Source: Lepraria neglecta
Lineage: Eukaryota > Ascomycota > Lecanoromycetes > Lecanorales > Stereocaulaceae
Direction of reading: 5' to 3'
NCBI GenBank assembly: GCA_033220425.1
Contig: CM065647.1
Span: 5,208,001 to 5,272,000, forward strand
DNA length: 64,000 nt
Part shown: piece by piece, positions 44,672 through 56,157 of the stretch
Position numbering within the stretch: position 1 is the first letter of the stretch
How the letters are laid out: every line of letters begins with the position of its first letter
The notes under the pieces: model-generated
Seen by the model: the letters and a program-made list of their open reading frames with translations, nothing else
Told to the model about the DNA's origin: nothing
Database searches by the model: none
Made by a program: the position numbers and the translations under genes

Positions 44672-46825
44672 CTAGATGATCGTGACATCTCTCTTTTCAA
44701 ATCCAGAGTCATACTCTGGAGACCATGGTACCGGCGCGAAATGTCCAAGCGACTTGCGGTAAATTCCGATCCTCTCAAATACATTATGACCACGGTCGAA
44801 CAATGGAAGCAGTAACAAACCAGATGCAAATGTAGTTTCATTATATGCTTGAAGACACCAGAATGCTTGGTCATCTGGAACGTGAGTATCGAATACGCAA
44901 AACCCCATCCGTTGAGGGCCTGTTTCCGGAAATAGTAGCTCACGAATGCCAGGCAGAGGTCTCAATTTGCTAGGCATCGAGCAGGAGAAGTCTGTCTTGT
45001 CTTTAGCACGCATGGGCATCAGATCCACTGAACCACACCGAGCTTTTCGTATTCCGGCGCGAAGGACCAGCTGCCCGTCACATACTGCACCGAAGGGGTC
45101 GGGCGAGGCGAGCTGAGTCCAGACTTCCAGGATTTCGAAGGCCATCACAGGGCAAGAATCATGGTACGTAGCATGACTAGAAGCTACACTTCCATCGAGC
45201 GATGCCCAAGACCACGAGGGCGCTCTGTAAACAGCTGGACGTCGCAGGAATGGTGAGGTGAGCAGCCATCCACAAGCGCGCGCCCAACACAGGTTCTGTG
45301 CTAAATGTCTGCGCCAGAGGCCTGCAACATATTCCGTAGCGTCAAATCTGCCAGCCACTCGCTGAGACTCCGATTCGTAAGCAAGGTGAGCAAGACCTGA
45401 AAGAGCCGGAAGCTTGTCACTCGCGTGGCTCAGGTTTCGTTCCGTGTACATGTCGACGATACGATACCAGTCCTCGCAAGTAACATTGGGTTTCCAATGG
45501 TCGTTTTGAATGGTTCCATCCTCGTAAGTCATCTGTGCAGGACAAGTGAAATGCATCTGGTTGGTCCCGAAATAGAATATTCGTGGGGCCGTAATTGATT
45601 CTTGGAGCGTCCAAGCACGGGATCCGAGAGGCTCCTCGGATCTAGGACGAGGAAGAGTAACCGTCATACTCTTAGGGGCTTTGTTGAGTGTTCTCAGGAG
45701 ACCCATCCTGAATAGTGGAGCTTCTATGCCGTATCTGCGTGCAAATATGCCTTGATCGCTGCTCCTTGCTGCTCCTGCGGCGATCGTAATAGTCGCGCGT
45801 CGGTATATCAAGTGCATTTTCGACGATTCATGTTGCCAATCTTCAGTTGAATCTTGGATGATACACAAGGCATCTACCCAAAGATACCTTACGTTGAACG
45901 CGCGGGTAATCATGACAGCATCACGAATGGTTGTCGGCAACTTTGAAAATGGAATATTCTGGACCCTAGCGTCGATGTTTTCGGTCGTGGTCACGAGAGG
46001 CTGTGATTGCCCCCAGCAGTAACTCAAGGCAAGATAGCGCCCACGTTGACCTTTAGTAGGTAGATATAGGCGAGGATCTTGTGATCCATTCATTGGTCCT
46101 ACATCAATAAGGCGGCTTGGAAGTAACGTGTCCTCGATAGGAGCACAGTGAGGATGGGTTTTGTGACACGCAGCAAGCCACCGAGCGCCAAATTTGCATT
46201 GCTCTTCGCATGTAGGCTCTAGCTTTGTTTCGACAAGCGATAGGACCTCTTCGGTGGTATAGTCTGTTACTTCAACATCAGAAAGTCGATGTACTTGGCT
46301 GGCAGCAAAGGTCAAAGATTTAAACTTGCCCGAATCAATAGATAGCCACAGGTTGCCGTAGACATCGCCATTATCAAGGCCGCGATGCCATTTAGCCACA
46401 TCAGCGTTGCCACCAGAGACAGAATTACTTTGGGAAAATTCTCCAAGATGCTTCCTAGGATCTGTCTTAGCGACCGCACTTCGTCTACAAGCCACCCATA
46501 ACATTCTTCCCTCATCTGGTGGTCGAAAGTTGATTGTTTCAAGGCCAAATCCTTTCAGATTGCGAGTATCAGGCACAGCCCATACATCGACAGGCGTTTC
46601 ATGGCTGTCCAAAAGCAGCGTCTCCGAGGCCACACGAAGAAGTCGCTTCCACAGCAATAGACACAAAGGGCATCCACCTTCAGCGGATTCTTTCAAAGCT
46701 ATGCAGTTTGGAGAATGCTGGACATCAACTGAGTGAGTGACATCAAGTCCTAGCTTTCCGCAATTTGAACAAAGAGTTTGTTGACTGTTGGGTCCGGACT
46801 CCATCACCTGGTCGCCAAAAGGCAT
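44672..46825 (-). CDS. HET-domain (heterokaryon incompatibility) protein
   Basis: A single exon of 717 residues from the first in-frame ATG (MPFGDQVMESGP); the open frame extends 13 codons further through a TTG. Near the N-terminus a Cys group (LCSNCGKLGLD, and GGCPLCLLLW) resembles the zinc-like start of many HET proteins. The HET domain proper (about residues 265-430) carries YLALSYCWGQSQPLV, LPTTIRDAVMITRAF and YLWVDALCIIQDSTEDW, followed by ATITIAAGAA and SRAWTLQESITAPR. In known systems HET domains trigger cell death when an upstream recognition partner is activated. It is divergent to the hydrolase-vWA gene, with 946 bases between the two starts. Confidence 0.92.
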   Translation of the reverse strand: MPFGDQVMESGPNSQQTLCSNCGKLGLDVTHSVDVQHSPNCIALKESAEGGCPLCLLLWKRLLRVASETLLLDSHETPVDVWAVPDTRNLKGFGLETINFRPPDEGRMLWVACRRSAVAKTDPRKHLGEFSQSNSVSGGNADVAKWHRGLDNGDVYGNLWLSIDSGKFKSLTFAASQVHRLSDVEVTDYTTEEVLSLVETKLEPTCEEQCKFGARWLAACHKTHPHCAPIEDTLLPSRLIDVGPMNGSQDPRLYLPTKGQRGRYLALSYCWGQSQPLVTTTENIDARVQNIPFSKLPTTIRDAVMITRAFNVRYLWVDALCIIQDSTEDWQHESSKMHLIYRRATITIAAGAARSSDQGIFARRYGIEAPLFRMGLLRTLNKAPKSMTVTLPRPRSEEPLGSRAWTLQESITAPRIFYFGTNQMHFTCPAQMTYEDGTIQNDHWKPNVTCEDWYRIVDMYTERNLSHASDKLPALSGLAHLAYESESQRVAGRFDATEYVAGLWRRHLAQNLCWARACGWLLTSPFLRRPAVYRAPSWSWASLDGSVASSHATYHDSCPVMAFEILEVWTQLASPDPFGAVCDGQLVLRAGIRKARCGSVDLMPMRAKDKTDFSCSMPSKLRPLPGIRELLFPETGPQRMGFCVFDTHVPDDQAFWCLQAYNETTFASGLLLLPLFDRGHNVFERIGIYRKSLGHFAPVPWSPEYDSGFEKRDVTII

Positions 46826-47771
46826 CAAAGGATCCACTAATGCTCCCCTATCGTACCATGTCAAGCTCTTGCATGGTCAATCAAACTTTTGGTCCAGTGG
46901 GAGCGCTAGGGATCAATCAGTGGGGCTGAAGATAACGTCCCGACTTCGAATTTGGCTGCTAAAAGAAAATCGCTTCCAATCATCTTTGTTGGACGCGTTT
47001 GAATCGAAGAAGGAATGGGCGGAGCCGCTGTCGGGTTGGCTGACAAATCTACCAGGGGTCTGTTGACGCGTTTACGGTTAGCAGCATGCAAGCCTCCATG
47101 CAGGAGGCACACCATCTTTGGGAACCCCATCATCGCGCTGGTCTCGACCATTCGAATCAGCTTGGGTCCCAGATGCATCCTTTGCATGAGCAAGGACTAC
47201 TTGGGCGAGCTTTTGAAGCCGGCTTCCTCTAACAGCATCAGTAAAACGCCACCAGTACGCGTAACTGCGGACCGAAACACTCGACCAACGACAGGATTAC
47301 CAGAAATCCGAGAACGCGCAAAGATCGGAGGGCACCTAACATGATGAACCAAAACACGAGGTTTTAGGAAGGCCCCCAAAGAGTCACGAAATAGTAGACC
47401 AATCATGGATTTAGTCAACCCTCCAGGCTAGCCGAACGGCTTGCTTAAAGGCTTCCCCCTCTGCTTCTAGGCTATGTGGAAGTAATTACGGCCAGTACAG
47501 ATAGGGTCTAGATTCTGCCTTACGTTCTTCAGCCTCCCCCTTCTCGGCCGATGTGCCATCTCGGCGTGTGTCATCCTCTTTCATTCTCATCTCGTCGCCC
47601 ATACTGCGAGTCATTGCCGTCATTGGCGAGAACCAGTCGAAGTTCTCTTACCTTGACACAGACTGTCTTATTATTCGTTCAGTTCGAGTCTTCAGGCTCA
47701 CCATCCAGCTTGTCAGCAAGAATCGCTGTCAGGCTAAGCGCGAGTAAAGCTCACCTTTGCGCCCAGCGCCG
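46826..47771. other. Shared upstream region of the divergent HET / hydrolase-vWA pair
   Basis: The region must contain both promoters. Curiously, 47,015-47,344 is open on the plus strand (109 codons), while the minus strand is open over 46,906-47,193 and 47,197-47,418 in one frame broken by a single stop. I cannot recognise a family on either strand; it may be an old gene relic or chance. Confidence 0.35.
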
Positions 47772-50486
47772 ATGAAGTACACTACAACTACCGTTCGCGG
47801 ACTGCCAAGGGGGACCACAAGGACCCATGTGGAGAGGTACTTCAATCTATCAATAGATCCTGATAGCCCATGTGTGGCTGGGCCTGTTGTAGATGAGCTA
47901 CAAGGCAATACTTGCTCGACTACAGTCACCTTCAGAAACGAAAAGCATGGTAGACACCGAAGCTGTGAGACTCTTAGGGGGCACTTCAATCGTTCGAATT
48001 TTCGTGGCCTTAGCACGACTATATCCGTAACGGACGACTTCTTCGGGCTGACTCCATTGTCCGGTGAAGCCGATGCACCTGTACAGTATGTACCTTGGAC
48101 ACATTATCAAGGAAACCAAGAACTGATTTTCTTCGTTGTAGCATATACCTCGTCCATGGCATCGGAGGCCATGCCTTCAATACCTGGGCATCTGATGTGA
48201 GGGATGATAATATCGAGACATTGAGAGCATGGCCACGCGATTTCCTGCCAAAACGACTATCGGACGAGAACATCAATGCTCGCGTGTACACTTTGGGCTA
48301 CAATGCCAACATGATCAGAAACGCTGCCCCTGATGCTACTGTCAACAGCGCCGCTGAAGATCTTCTGGCTTCGCTATACGGAGATAGACAAGAGGTAGAC
48401 AGAAACCCAAACACAGTGGATCGGACATGCTGATGCTGCCGCAGGACCATCCTCGAGAGATCTACTTCGTCTGCCATTCCCTGGGTGGTTTGATTGTCTG
48501 CCAGGTCAGTCCCCTCATTGAAAGAGTAACCGCTGGGAGACTAGACTGACGTCCATAGGCTCTAGTAATGGCCCTCTTCGAAGATGATGGATACCTCAAC
48601 AAACCGGAATACCGCGATCTCTTTGTGAAAGATGGCGAATGTCTCGTCAAGGGTGTTGTTTTCATGGGCACACCTTTCCGTGGTAGTGGCCAGGCGACGC
48701 TTTTCAAGCCTTTCATCAAGGCCATCAGACAACTCAATCTGGTCACCGCCGTGAATGACAGCTTCCTAGGAGCTCTCAATGGTGATCAGCCAATTGAAGT
48801 CACACATATCGTCCACCGATTCCAGACTGTCATGAATGCGAGGGAGATCAAGGCTTTAATATGCTGCGAGGAGAAACCCGTAGCTGGATCGTCTTTGGTA
48901 TGTCAGCCCAATGAGATGCGTTTGTTTTGCACTGTACATACAAGAGCATGTTTGAAGACGCTCCTTATCACAAGATGGCAGCTGACATCAATCACTTTTC
49001 CAGACGACATCAAATCAGTCGGCCGTAGCCACTTTCGGCGAATCAGCCCTCATAATTCGTATCCATAAAGACCATCGGGGAATGGTAAAATTCGATGACA
49101 AAAGTAACAATGATTACAAGAGCCTAGAAAATCATATTGTTAAGATGATCAACGCTGTGGGGCAGCGGCGGCCAATCACGGCCGATGGGGGCCATGAAGA
49201 CCGACAGAGAACATTCAGCCAACCGCACTTTCCCCTTAATGGATCTCCAGGATCATCGCCGGAACGTGGAAATGACAGTGCCAACCAGTGGCAGACTCTT
49301 AGTCCTCCAGGCCCTTCGCAAACGATCTATTACAACTATTTTGGGGACAACCCTTCACATACGGGGAGATCGGGAATGCAAGTCAATCGGCACCGGGCAG
49401 GCGCATCTTCTGGTGGATACAATACTTACCAGGACCTCTATGGCGCCCAGATGGATACCCAGATGACGCCACCAACCCGGCGACAAACATTCCCTCATGG
49501 CCCTTTTGAATCACATCGTCCATCCTCTCAGCCACTAGGCCAATTTGGTGCGGAACTTGATGGTCTTAGCCTTTCAAATGGACGAGGAGAGCCCAACGTC
49601 TCAAGACGATCAACAGTGCCGAACGGAAGCAACATCAACGATGACGACGACCCGTTCAACCGCCTAATAATGTTTGACACAGTCTTCATCGTTGACGACA
49701 CTGGCTCCATGATCAAAGCCGCCCGGGATAGTGAGCCCGAGGGCCAGGATAGATGGGCTGCCACTGCAGAAGCTCTTCAGCATATCGCTCAACTAGCAGC
49801 AAGCAAAGATTCCGACGGTATCGACATCAGGTTCTTAAAGTCGCAAAATCTCAACGAAAACAACATCACAAGCGTGGATACAGTGATGGAGATCCTAGGT
49901 CTGGTAGACATGTACGACGGAACTCACGGCGGTGGGACAGTCTTTAAGGAGCACCTAGAAGACGAGATAAGCCCGCGTCTCGAACTATACCGAGGCTACG
50001 TACAAGAAGAGGCTTCGTACAAGGAGGACCTCCGGAGACTAGCCAAGGATAGGCAAGCACGAGCACGACTCGTCAGACCGAAGCCGCCCACGAAGCTTAA
50101 TCTAATCGTCATCACAGACGGGCAAGCGGACGACAGGCAGGAAGTCGAAGACTACATCGTTGAGACAGCGCTGGAGTTGGACAGACTAAGGGCTCCCACT
50201 GCGCAAATTGGCATACAATTCGTACAGATTGGGGAAGACGAAAGCGCGAGGACGTATTTGAAACGTCTGGATGATGAGCTCAAGCAGCGCAATCCTCCTA
50301 TACGAGATGTAAGTTTGATCAACTATGCCATGAGATTTGATCAACCTTGCTAACAAGTTGAATGCTTAGATCGTGGATACAACCCCCTGCGACAGTCGCG
50401 TTACCCAAGGGGCTGATTTCCAGCAAGTTTTGGAACAGGTGCTGCTTGGTGCCATCACCAAAGACATTGATGAGCGGAACACTTGA
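47772..50486 (+). CDS. RRM-like + alpha/beta-hydrolase + von Willebrand A domain protein
   Basis: Six exons: 47,772-48,085, 48,142-48,394, 48,445-48,504, 48,559-48,897, 49,004-50,308 and 50,370-50,486. All junctions keep frame; the protein has 795 residues. Residues 1-100 (TTTVRGLPRGTTRTHVERYF) look like the RRM-type extension seen before hydrolases of fungal NLRs. The hydrolase (about 105-375) has IYLVHGIGGHAFNTW, the nucleophile elbow CHSLGGLIVCQ, GVVFMGTPFRGSG and HRGMVKFDDKSNNDY. A Pro/Gln/Ser-rich linker follows. The vWA domain (about 580-780) has the metal site DTGSM in FDTVFIVDDTGSMIKAA, THGGGTVFKEHL and LIVITDGQADDRQ. In NLRs this hydrolase is normally followed by NACHT/NB-ARC; none is present here. 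A surveillance or signalling role is inference. Confidence 0.85.
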
Positions 50487-50973
50487 GCAGAAACAGCATT
50501 GAAACGACGTTGTGAATCATTTTATGAATAAAAAAGCATGTATTCGCCTTGTTCAAAAGAGTCGAGTACGGCAACGGGAGTTAGCGAAGGGATATCCAGG
50601 GGAAATATTCGGATGATTTGCTGTGCATTAGATGAGCAGCTCCTATCTTTTGAATGTGTTAACGAGACGTATGCGATATGGAACGCCACGTATAGAGGGA
50701 CTGTCATAGATTACAACGCCCGGTAATTGTGTCCAAAGGATCCTTGCTTACCGTGGTTCGAAAATTGGAACGAGACTTAATAAGACGCATTGAAATCCAG
50801 TGGAGCAGTGATTGACTTGTCCAAAAAGGGGAAGAAAGCTTGAGTCGAACATCGAGGAAGCGCTCCTTTGCATGCATGGTCAAGAAATAACATCCCCGCA
50901 GTGAAGACCGATTGCAGATGAAGACAAATGACATACTATTCTCTCTCCATTGACTCATCCTCGGCATAGCTTG
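50487..50973. other. Gap between convergent genes
   Basis: About 490 bases between the stops of the vWA protein and the PLP protein; 3' untranslated regions are expected. No gene is seen. Confidence 0.45.
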
Positions 50974-51807
50974 TCACTTCTCTCCATCCTCAACCTCCTC
51001 CTTAACCTTCGCATCCTTCTTCGCCGGCCTCTCCCCAAAAATAGTACTCCCGACCCTAACCTCATTACTCCCGCACCTTATAGCACTTTCAAAGTCCCCA
51101 CTCATGCCCATACTTAGCTCAATCTCCTCTTTCCCAATGCCCAGCTCCTCCGCCACCTGATCCCTGACCTCCTTCAGCTTGACAAAGTCCTCATTCTCCT
51201 GCCCTTCCTTCGCCTCTTGACTCCTCGCAATAGCCCCAATAGTCATCACTCCCTGCAACTTCAAATGCGGACACCGTTCCCGCACGTGTTTACAAAGTGC
51301 TGCGGCATCCGATGGTTCAATGCCACTTTTCTCTTCCTCTCCAGAAGTATTGACCTGCACGAAAACCCTCAATGGCACATCCTCATACTCCTTCTCCTTC
51401 TCGCATAAGGCATGTCTCCCTTTCTCCAATTGATCCGCTTTCTTGCTAGCATCTACACTCTCCACACACCACAGATTCGGTATCTGCTCCGCCAACGGCT
51501 TGCATTTATTCGTCTGCAGGGCACCGATGAAGTGCCAGCGTATCTCGCGGGGTAGCAGGAGAGATTTTTGGAGGAGCTCTTGTTGGTAGTTCTCGCCGAA
51601 ATGGAGCTGGGAGTGCGGGGCCCGGTGGAGGACGAGGATATCGTTTGCGGGCTTGAGCTTTGAGACGGCGACGAGTCGGATGGGTGCTTGGGAGCCGGTA
51701 CTTTGGATTCGGGATAGGATTGTGGAGAGATTAGAATTGAGGTGGGAGGCTCGGGATGGGTCGATCCGCATTTCTGTGGTTTCTTCCTCGGGCTTTGCTT
51801 CGCTCAT
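50974..51807 (-). CDS. Pyridoxal-phosphate homeostasis protein (YggS/PROSC/YBL036C family)
   Basis: A single exon of 277 residues. The PLP-binding Lys lies in LVAVSKLKPANDI (about residue 50), followed by HFGENYQQELLQK, WHFIGALQTNK and GVMTIGAIA. The phosphate loop region reads LSMGMSGDFESAIRCGSNEV and VRVGSTIFGER. This alanine-racemase-fold family binds PLP without known catalysis and buffers free PLP, keeping amino-acid metabolism balanced. The length is slightly above bacterial relatives (about 235) because of a charged N-terminal extension and an acidic Lys/Glu tail. Confidence 0.95.
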   Translation of the reverse strand: MSEAKPEEETTEMRIDPSRASHLNSNLSTILSRIQSTGSQAPIRLVAVSKLKPANDILVLHRAPHSQLHFGENYQQELLQKSLLLPREIRWHFIGALQTNKCKPLAEQIPNLWCVESVDASKKADQLEKGRHALCEKEKEYEDVPLRVFVQVNTSGEEEKSGIEPSDAAALCKHVRERCPHLKLQGVMTIGAIARSQEAKEGQENEDFVKLKEVRDQVAEELGIGKEEIELSMGMSGDFESAIRCGSNEVRVGSTIFGERPAKKDAKVKEEVEDGEK

Positions 51808-52375
51808 GGTCTATATCGGGACTTTCGCAGGGCGGACTGTTCGAATTGTGAAGCCAGAATCAATGCCTACGCACGTTAAGCCTTGAAGCTCAAATATAGT
51901 GTGTGATAGAGGTGATGGTGGTGCAGGCTTCTATTGCTGTGATGCCGTGACGGCCGCAATTGATTAGATAAGCCATGGGCCGAGAACACGTGACAATTGG
52001 TGGCTTTTCGTAGCGGGGCATACCCCCTAAGAATCTTTTATTTCAAGGCCCAATCAGGGGCGGGCGGTACCTGTCAGGGTTTTGCTCTCCATACTTTTTT
52101 CTCTCCCTACGCCTCCTTTCGCCGTTGCTGCGTCTGCTGCTGTCTCGCTTCCCTTCCATTCATTGATTGCCCAGTTGTACATTCTCCAGTACAGCCTCAC
52201 TGTCCTTAGCAACAGCCCGGGTGCCAGGACACTTTACCGGCCATCTCTTTCATATTCGTCTTCGACAGACAATCCACTTCATTCCCTCACTCTTTGACCC
52301 GTCCCATTTTCACGTCACGCAGCCACCCTTCCCTGGGTCGTGACACTTTGAACTTGTCATTCTTTCTAGTGCTCG
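51808..52375. other. Divergent promoter region and pyrimidine-rich leader
   Basis: Separates the PLP gene (minus) from the channel gene (plus). From about 52,085 to 52,335 the plus strand is strongly C/T-rich, typical of fungal 5' leaders of constitutive genes. Small open frames there are not credible genes. Confidence 0.5.
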
Positions 52376-55300
52376 ATGGCTGACTCGAATCGGTCGAACC
52401 GTTCCTCGAAAGGCTTCAGCAGATTACCAAATGGAAGCGATCCCGCCATGGCCAACCCTAACGATGCTACAATAGACATTCCTTTGAACAAAGTTACCAG
52501 CAAGACTGGAGTCCGATCGAGATCGGATACATACACCTCCCCCAATATTCGTACACAGCAACCAACCTACCCAGCTCCACAGAGCATCACCAACGAAAAG
52601 GCTGGCGTTTATCAGCAACATGTTGCTGGTCGAAGACAGGCTGCAAAATCGACCGGAAAGAAGGGCAATGATGGCGAGGAGGACACATTGACCCAGATGG
52701 GCTTCATCTACAATAAAATCTTGAACTTCTCAGTCGTTACACGCTACTTTTTGTTCGTGCTACCATTGGCTACCCTGATCGCAATACCCATCATCGTTGG
52801 AGCCACAGCAGCACAGAATGCGGCAATGGGTGGAGTTCGCATAGTCTGGATATTCTCATGGGTGGAATGCGTCTGGCTCAGCCTGTGGGTGTCGAAGCTA
52901 GCTGCAAAAGCACTACCATACATCTTTCAGTTTTTATGCGGCATTGTGAGCTCTGGAACAAGGAAATACGCACTGGTACTTCGAGCTTTGGAGATCTACC
53001 TCTCTCTCAGCGGATGGGCTTTAGCGTCTCTGGCTACTTTCGTTCCAGTAAGCTTATGAAGCGATCTCGGATTGATCATTGTTGCTGATCCTCCCTAGGT
53101 TATGACCCGCAATCCAACACAACGAGCCCAAGCAGCAACATACACACAGTACAACAACGCCACCGACCCCGCTCAGAAGAGTCATGCACTTCTGTTTCAG
53201 AACGCCATAGCAGTTAAAGAGTGGGAGTCAGTGGTGCAAAGAATCATGGCCGCTTTCCTGGTAGCATCCTTGATACTGCTCGCTGAAAAGCTGCTCATAC
53301 AGCTCATCTCGATCAGCTACCACCGGACGCAATTCAATGCAAAGATTAAGCAATCGAAACACAAGATCTACCTCTTGAGCTTGCTCTACGATGCCTCACG
53401 ATCTATGTTCCCAGCCTACTGTCCTGAGTTCGCGGAGGAAGACTACGTCATCAACGACTCTATCGATTTGGCATTGATTGAGGGTAAGCACGCGAAGGGA
53501 CACCACCGATCTGGCTCTGCCACCCCGATGAGGCTGATCCAGAATATTGGTCGTGTTGGTGATAAGCTCACCTCAGCTTTCGGCAATATTGCGCACGAAG
53601 TCACTGGAAAGGAGGTCTTTAATCCTGACTCTGCACACTCCATCGTGGTAGAAGCCCTCGAGAAGAACAAATCTTCGGAAGCCCTGGCCAAACGGCTCTG
53701 GATGAGTTTTGTGCTCGAGGGCAAGGAAGCTTTATACCATGAAGATATAGTCGATAGTCTAGGCGCTAATCGCCATGCCGAAGCGGAGGAAGCTTTTGCA
53801 ATCCTGGATAGAGACGGCAATGGAGACATTAGTCTCGACGAGATGATCTTGACTGTGTGCGAATTCGGTAAAGAGCGGCATTCGATTGCAAACAGCTTGC
53901 ATGATGTTGATCAGGCTATCAACGTCTTGGACGGGCTGCTAGCCACCATTGTCTTCATCATTACCATTTTTATCTTCGGTAGGATTCTTCCAACCTATCA
54001 CAATTTGTTGCTGCTAACAAAACGGCAGTGGCTTTCCTCAATAGCTCCTTCACGACAACGCTTGCGACGGCTGGTACCGCCTTGCTATCTCTATCCTTTG
54101 TATTTGCCACGACATGTCAAGAAGTTCTCGGCTCTTGCATATTCCTCTTCGTCAAACATCCTTACGACGTACTGGACCGTGTTGATATTGGCGATGATCA
54201 ACTTGTCGTAAAACACATCTCCCTGCTTTTTACTGTCTTCAAACACGTCAACAACCACAAGCAAACGCAAGTACCGAACATTGTACTCAACACGATGTGG
54301 ATCCAGAACATCTCAAGGTCAGAGGCTATGCGAGAGCAGCTATTGATTTATGTTGACTTTGGGACAACACTTGAGGATGTTCAGCTCCTCCGGAACGAGA
54401 TGCAGGCTTTCGTTCAAGACAAGGATAATTCAAGGGACTTCCAGCCTGAAATCGACGTTGAGATTACCGGTATTGCTGAGATGAACAAGATGGAGCTGAA
54501 GGCTGAAATTCGGCACAAGTCCAATTGGTCAAACGAGACAGTAAGAGCTGCTCGTCGATCGAAGTTCATGTGTGCTTTGGTCCTTGCACTGCGCAAGATT
54601 CCCATCTATGCTCCAGGAGGAGGTGGCGCTGCACTTGGGAGTGCCGACCAACCTTCCTACACCGTCTCTATTCCCGATGCCCAAGCAGCCTCCAATCGCG
54701 ATGCTTTCGACAAAGCCAAAGATGCCAAGAAACTGTTTCCTACCAAAAAGCCAAGTATTCCAGACAAGAGCCCAACAAGAGGTGCCACGTCTGGCACTGA
54801 CACCCCCAACAACAATGACAGCAACAACCATGACTCTGCCACCATACCAGCTCTCCGCTATCGCCCCCCTCCACCTTCGGAGAGTACCGCGCTCAATACT
54901 CTGAACTCCCGCCATCCAGCTGCGGATACCGCGTCAGCTCCTAGCGATCTCATGGAGCCGGCAACGCCGAAATCCATTGCTCATCCCGTCTCTGGTACTG
55001 AGACGCCTCCAGACTTTGATCGAACCGTATCGATCGAAGAAGTCCGTGGTCTTCTTCGTCGCCAGTCGACTCGAGGCAAGCGTAAAGCTCACGGGTCAGT
55101 GGGGCCCGCAAAAATTCCTCCCATCTCGGAGTCATCGCCTGAATATCCACCACCACCCTCTATGACTGTAGACTACGAACCCTACTCCTACAGCCCTCCC
55201 CATCGAATACAGCAGCAACAGCTGCCTCCGCAGGAGCAATCTCCTCCCGCTCCACCAAAAGATCATACAACCACACCACTATCACCCGCAAAAACCCACA

Positions 55301-55683
55301 TCTCCCAACTCCAGAACCAACAACGATCGCCACCACCGGGACACTCCCAATCAGCCCGCCAAGCGCCCCCAATAGGTCCCACATCTAGCCCAGCAACTTC
55401 CAGTCATCAGATAGTTCCAAAACCCTACCTAGCTACAAACAACCTCAGCCAGCCTAACCTTGTGCAATCGAGCGAAACGAACGAGAGTCTCACTGCATCG
55501 CCAGTTCAGAATCCATTCCAGATACATGCATTGAGAAACCAGGCGCAGGGGGTGAATGTGCCGCAGATGAGGAGACCGGTACCTGGAAGTGGAAACTCCT
55601 TTGCCCGACAGCAGCAGCAGCAGCAAGCTGATGGTGCAGAAATGATCAGGCCGCCTCGTGGAGACAGCTTGCATCCTGCCTAA
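52376..55683 (+). CDS. Msy-type mechanosensitive (MscS-family) channel with EF hand
   Basis: Exons 52,376-53,047, 53,099-53,978 and 54,029-55,683 (introns 51 and 50 bases) encode 1,068 residues. A disordered N-terminus precedes helices VTRYFLFVLPLATLIAIPII, GVRIVWIFSWVECVWLSLWV and others. An EF hand (LDRDGNGDISLDEM) sits between membrane segments, followed by the pore-lining helix region (TTTLATAGTALLSLSFVFAT) and the MscS beta-domain signature LFVKHPYDVLDRVDI. The last third is a Pro/Gln/Ser-rich cytosolic tail with a Gln run. In fission yeast, Msy1 and Msy2 act in ER or cortical membranes to control calcium entry on hypo-osmotic shock; a similar role is expected. Confidence 0.92.
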
Positions 55684-56157
55684 GAAGAACCCGCTTCGTT
55701 CATCTCTACAGATTTTAACCATCTGAAGGCGTCTTGGCTCATCCCGGCTGGTGGGTGGATTAATGGTTACACTTTTCGATCATTCAGCGATTCAGCGAGC
55801 AGCATATTGAGACTGGATCTCAAACCAATCACGAAGCCATCATGATGTAAGATACATAGACTAAATTATTAGACAACTGAAGCCATTCATTCAACCTTCC
55901 TCCTGCCGATTAAGCCTCGAAGACCTGGCCAGTGAAATGAATTGTCCTCTCACTTCGTTATTGAAAAGAAGTTGTATTGTGATTAATGGATAGCCTGAGA
56001 AATCGCAGCTCGAGAGAGTATCAAGACTATCAAGACAAACAGGTATGTCCTCCACCCTGCACAATTAAAACATCTTCCAATCACACACAAAACATCTCCC
56101 CAGCTTATCCAGCTCCCTCCCCTACCCCTTCCCATTTCCTTCTCCATTTCCAACCAA
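55684..56157. other. Gap between convergent genes
   Basis: About 470 bases of apparent 3' untranslated sequence and spacer. Plus-strand frames that begin here and run into 56,158 are antisense shadows of the next gene. Confidence 0.45.
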
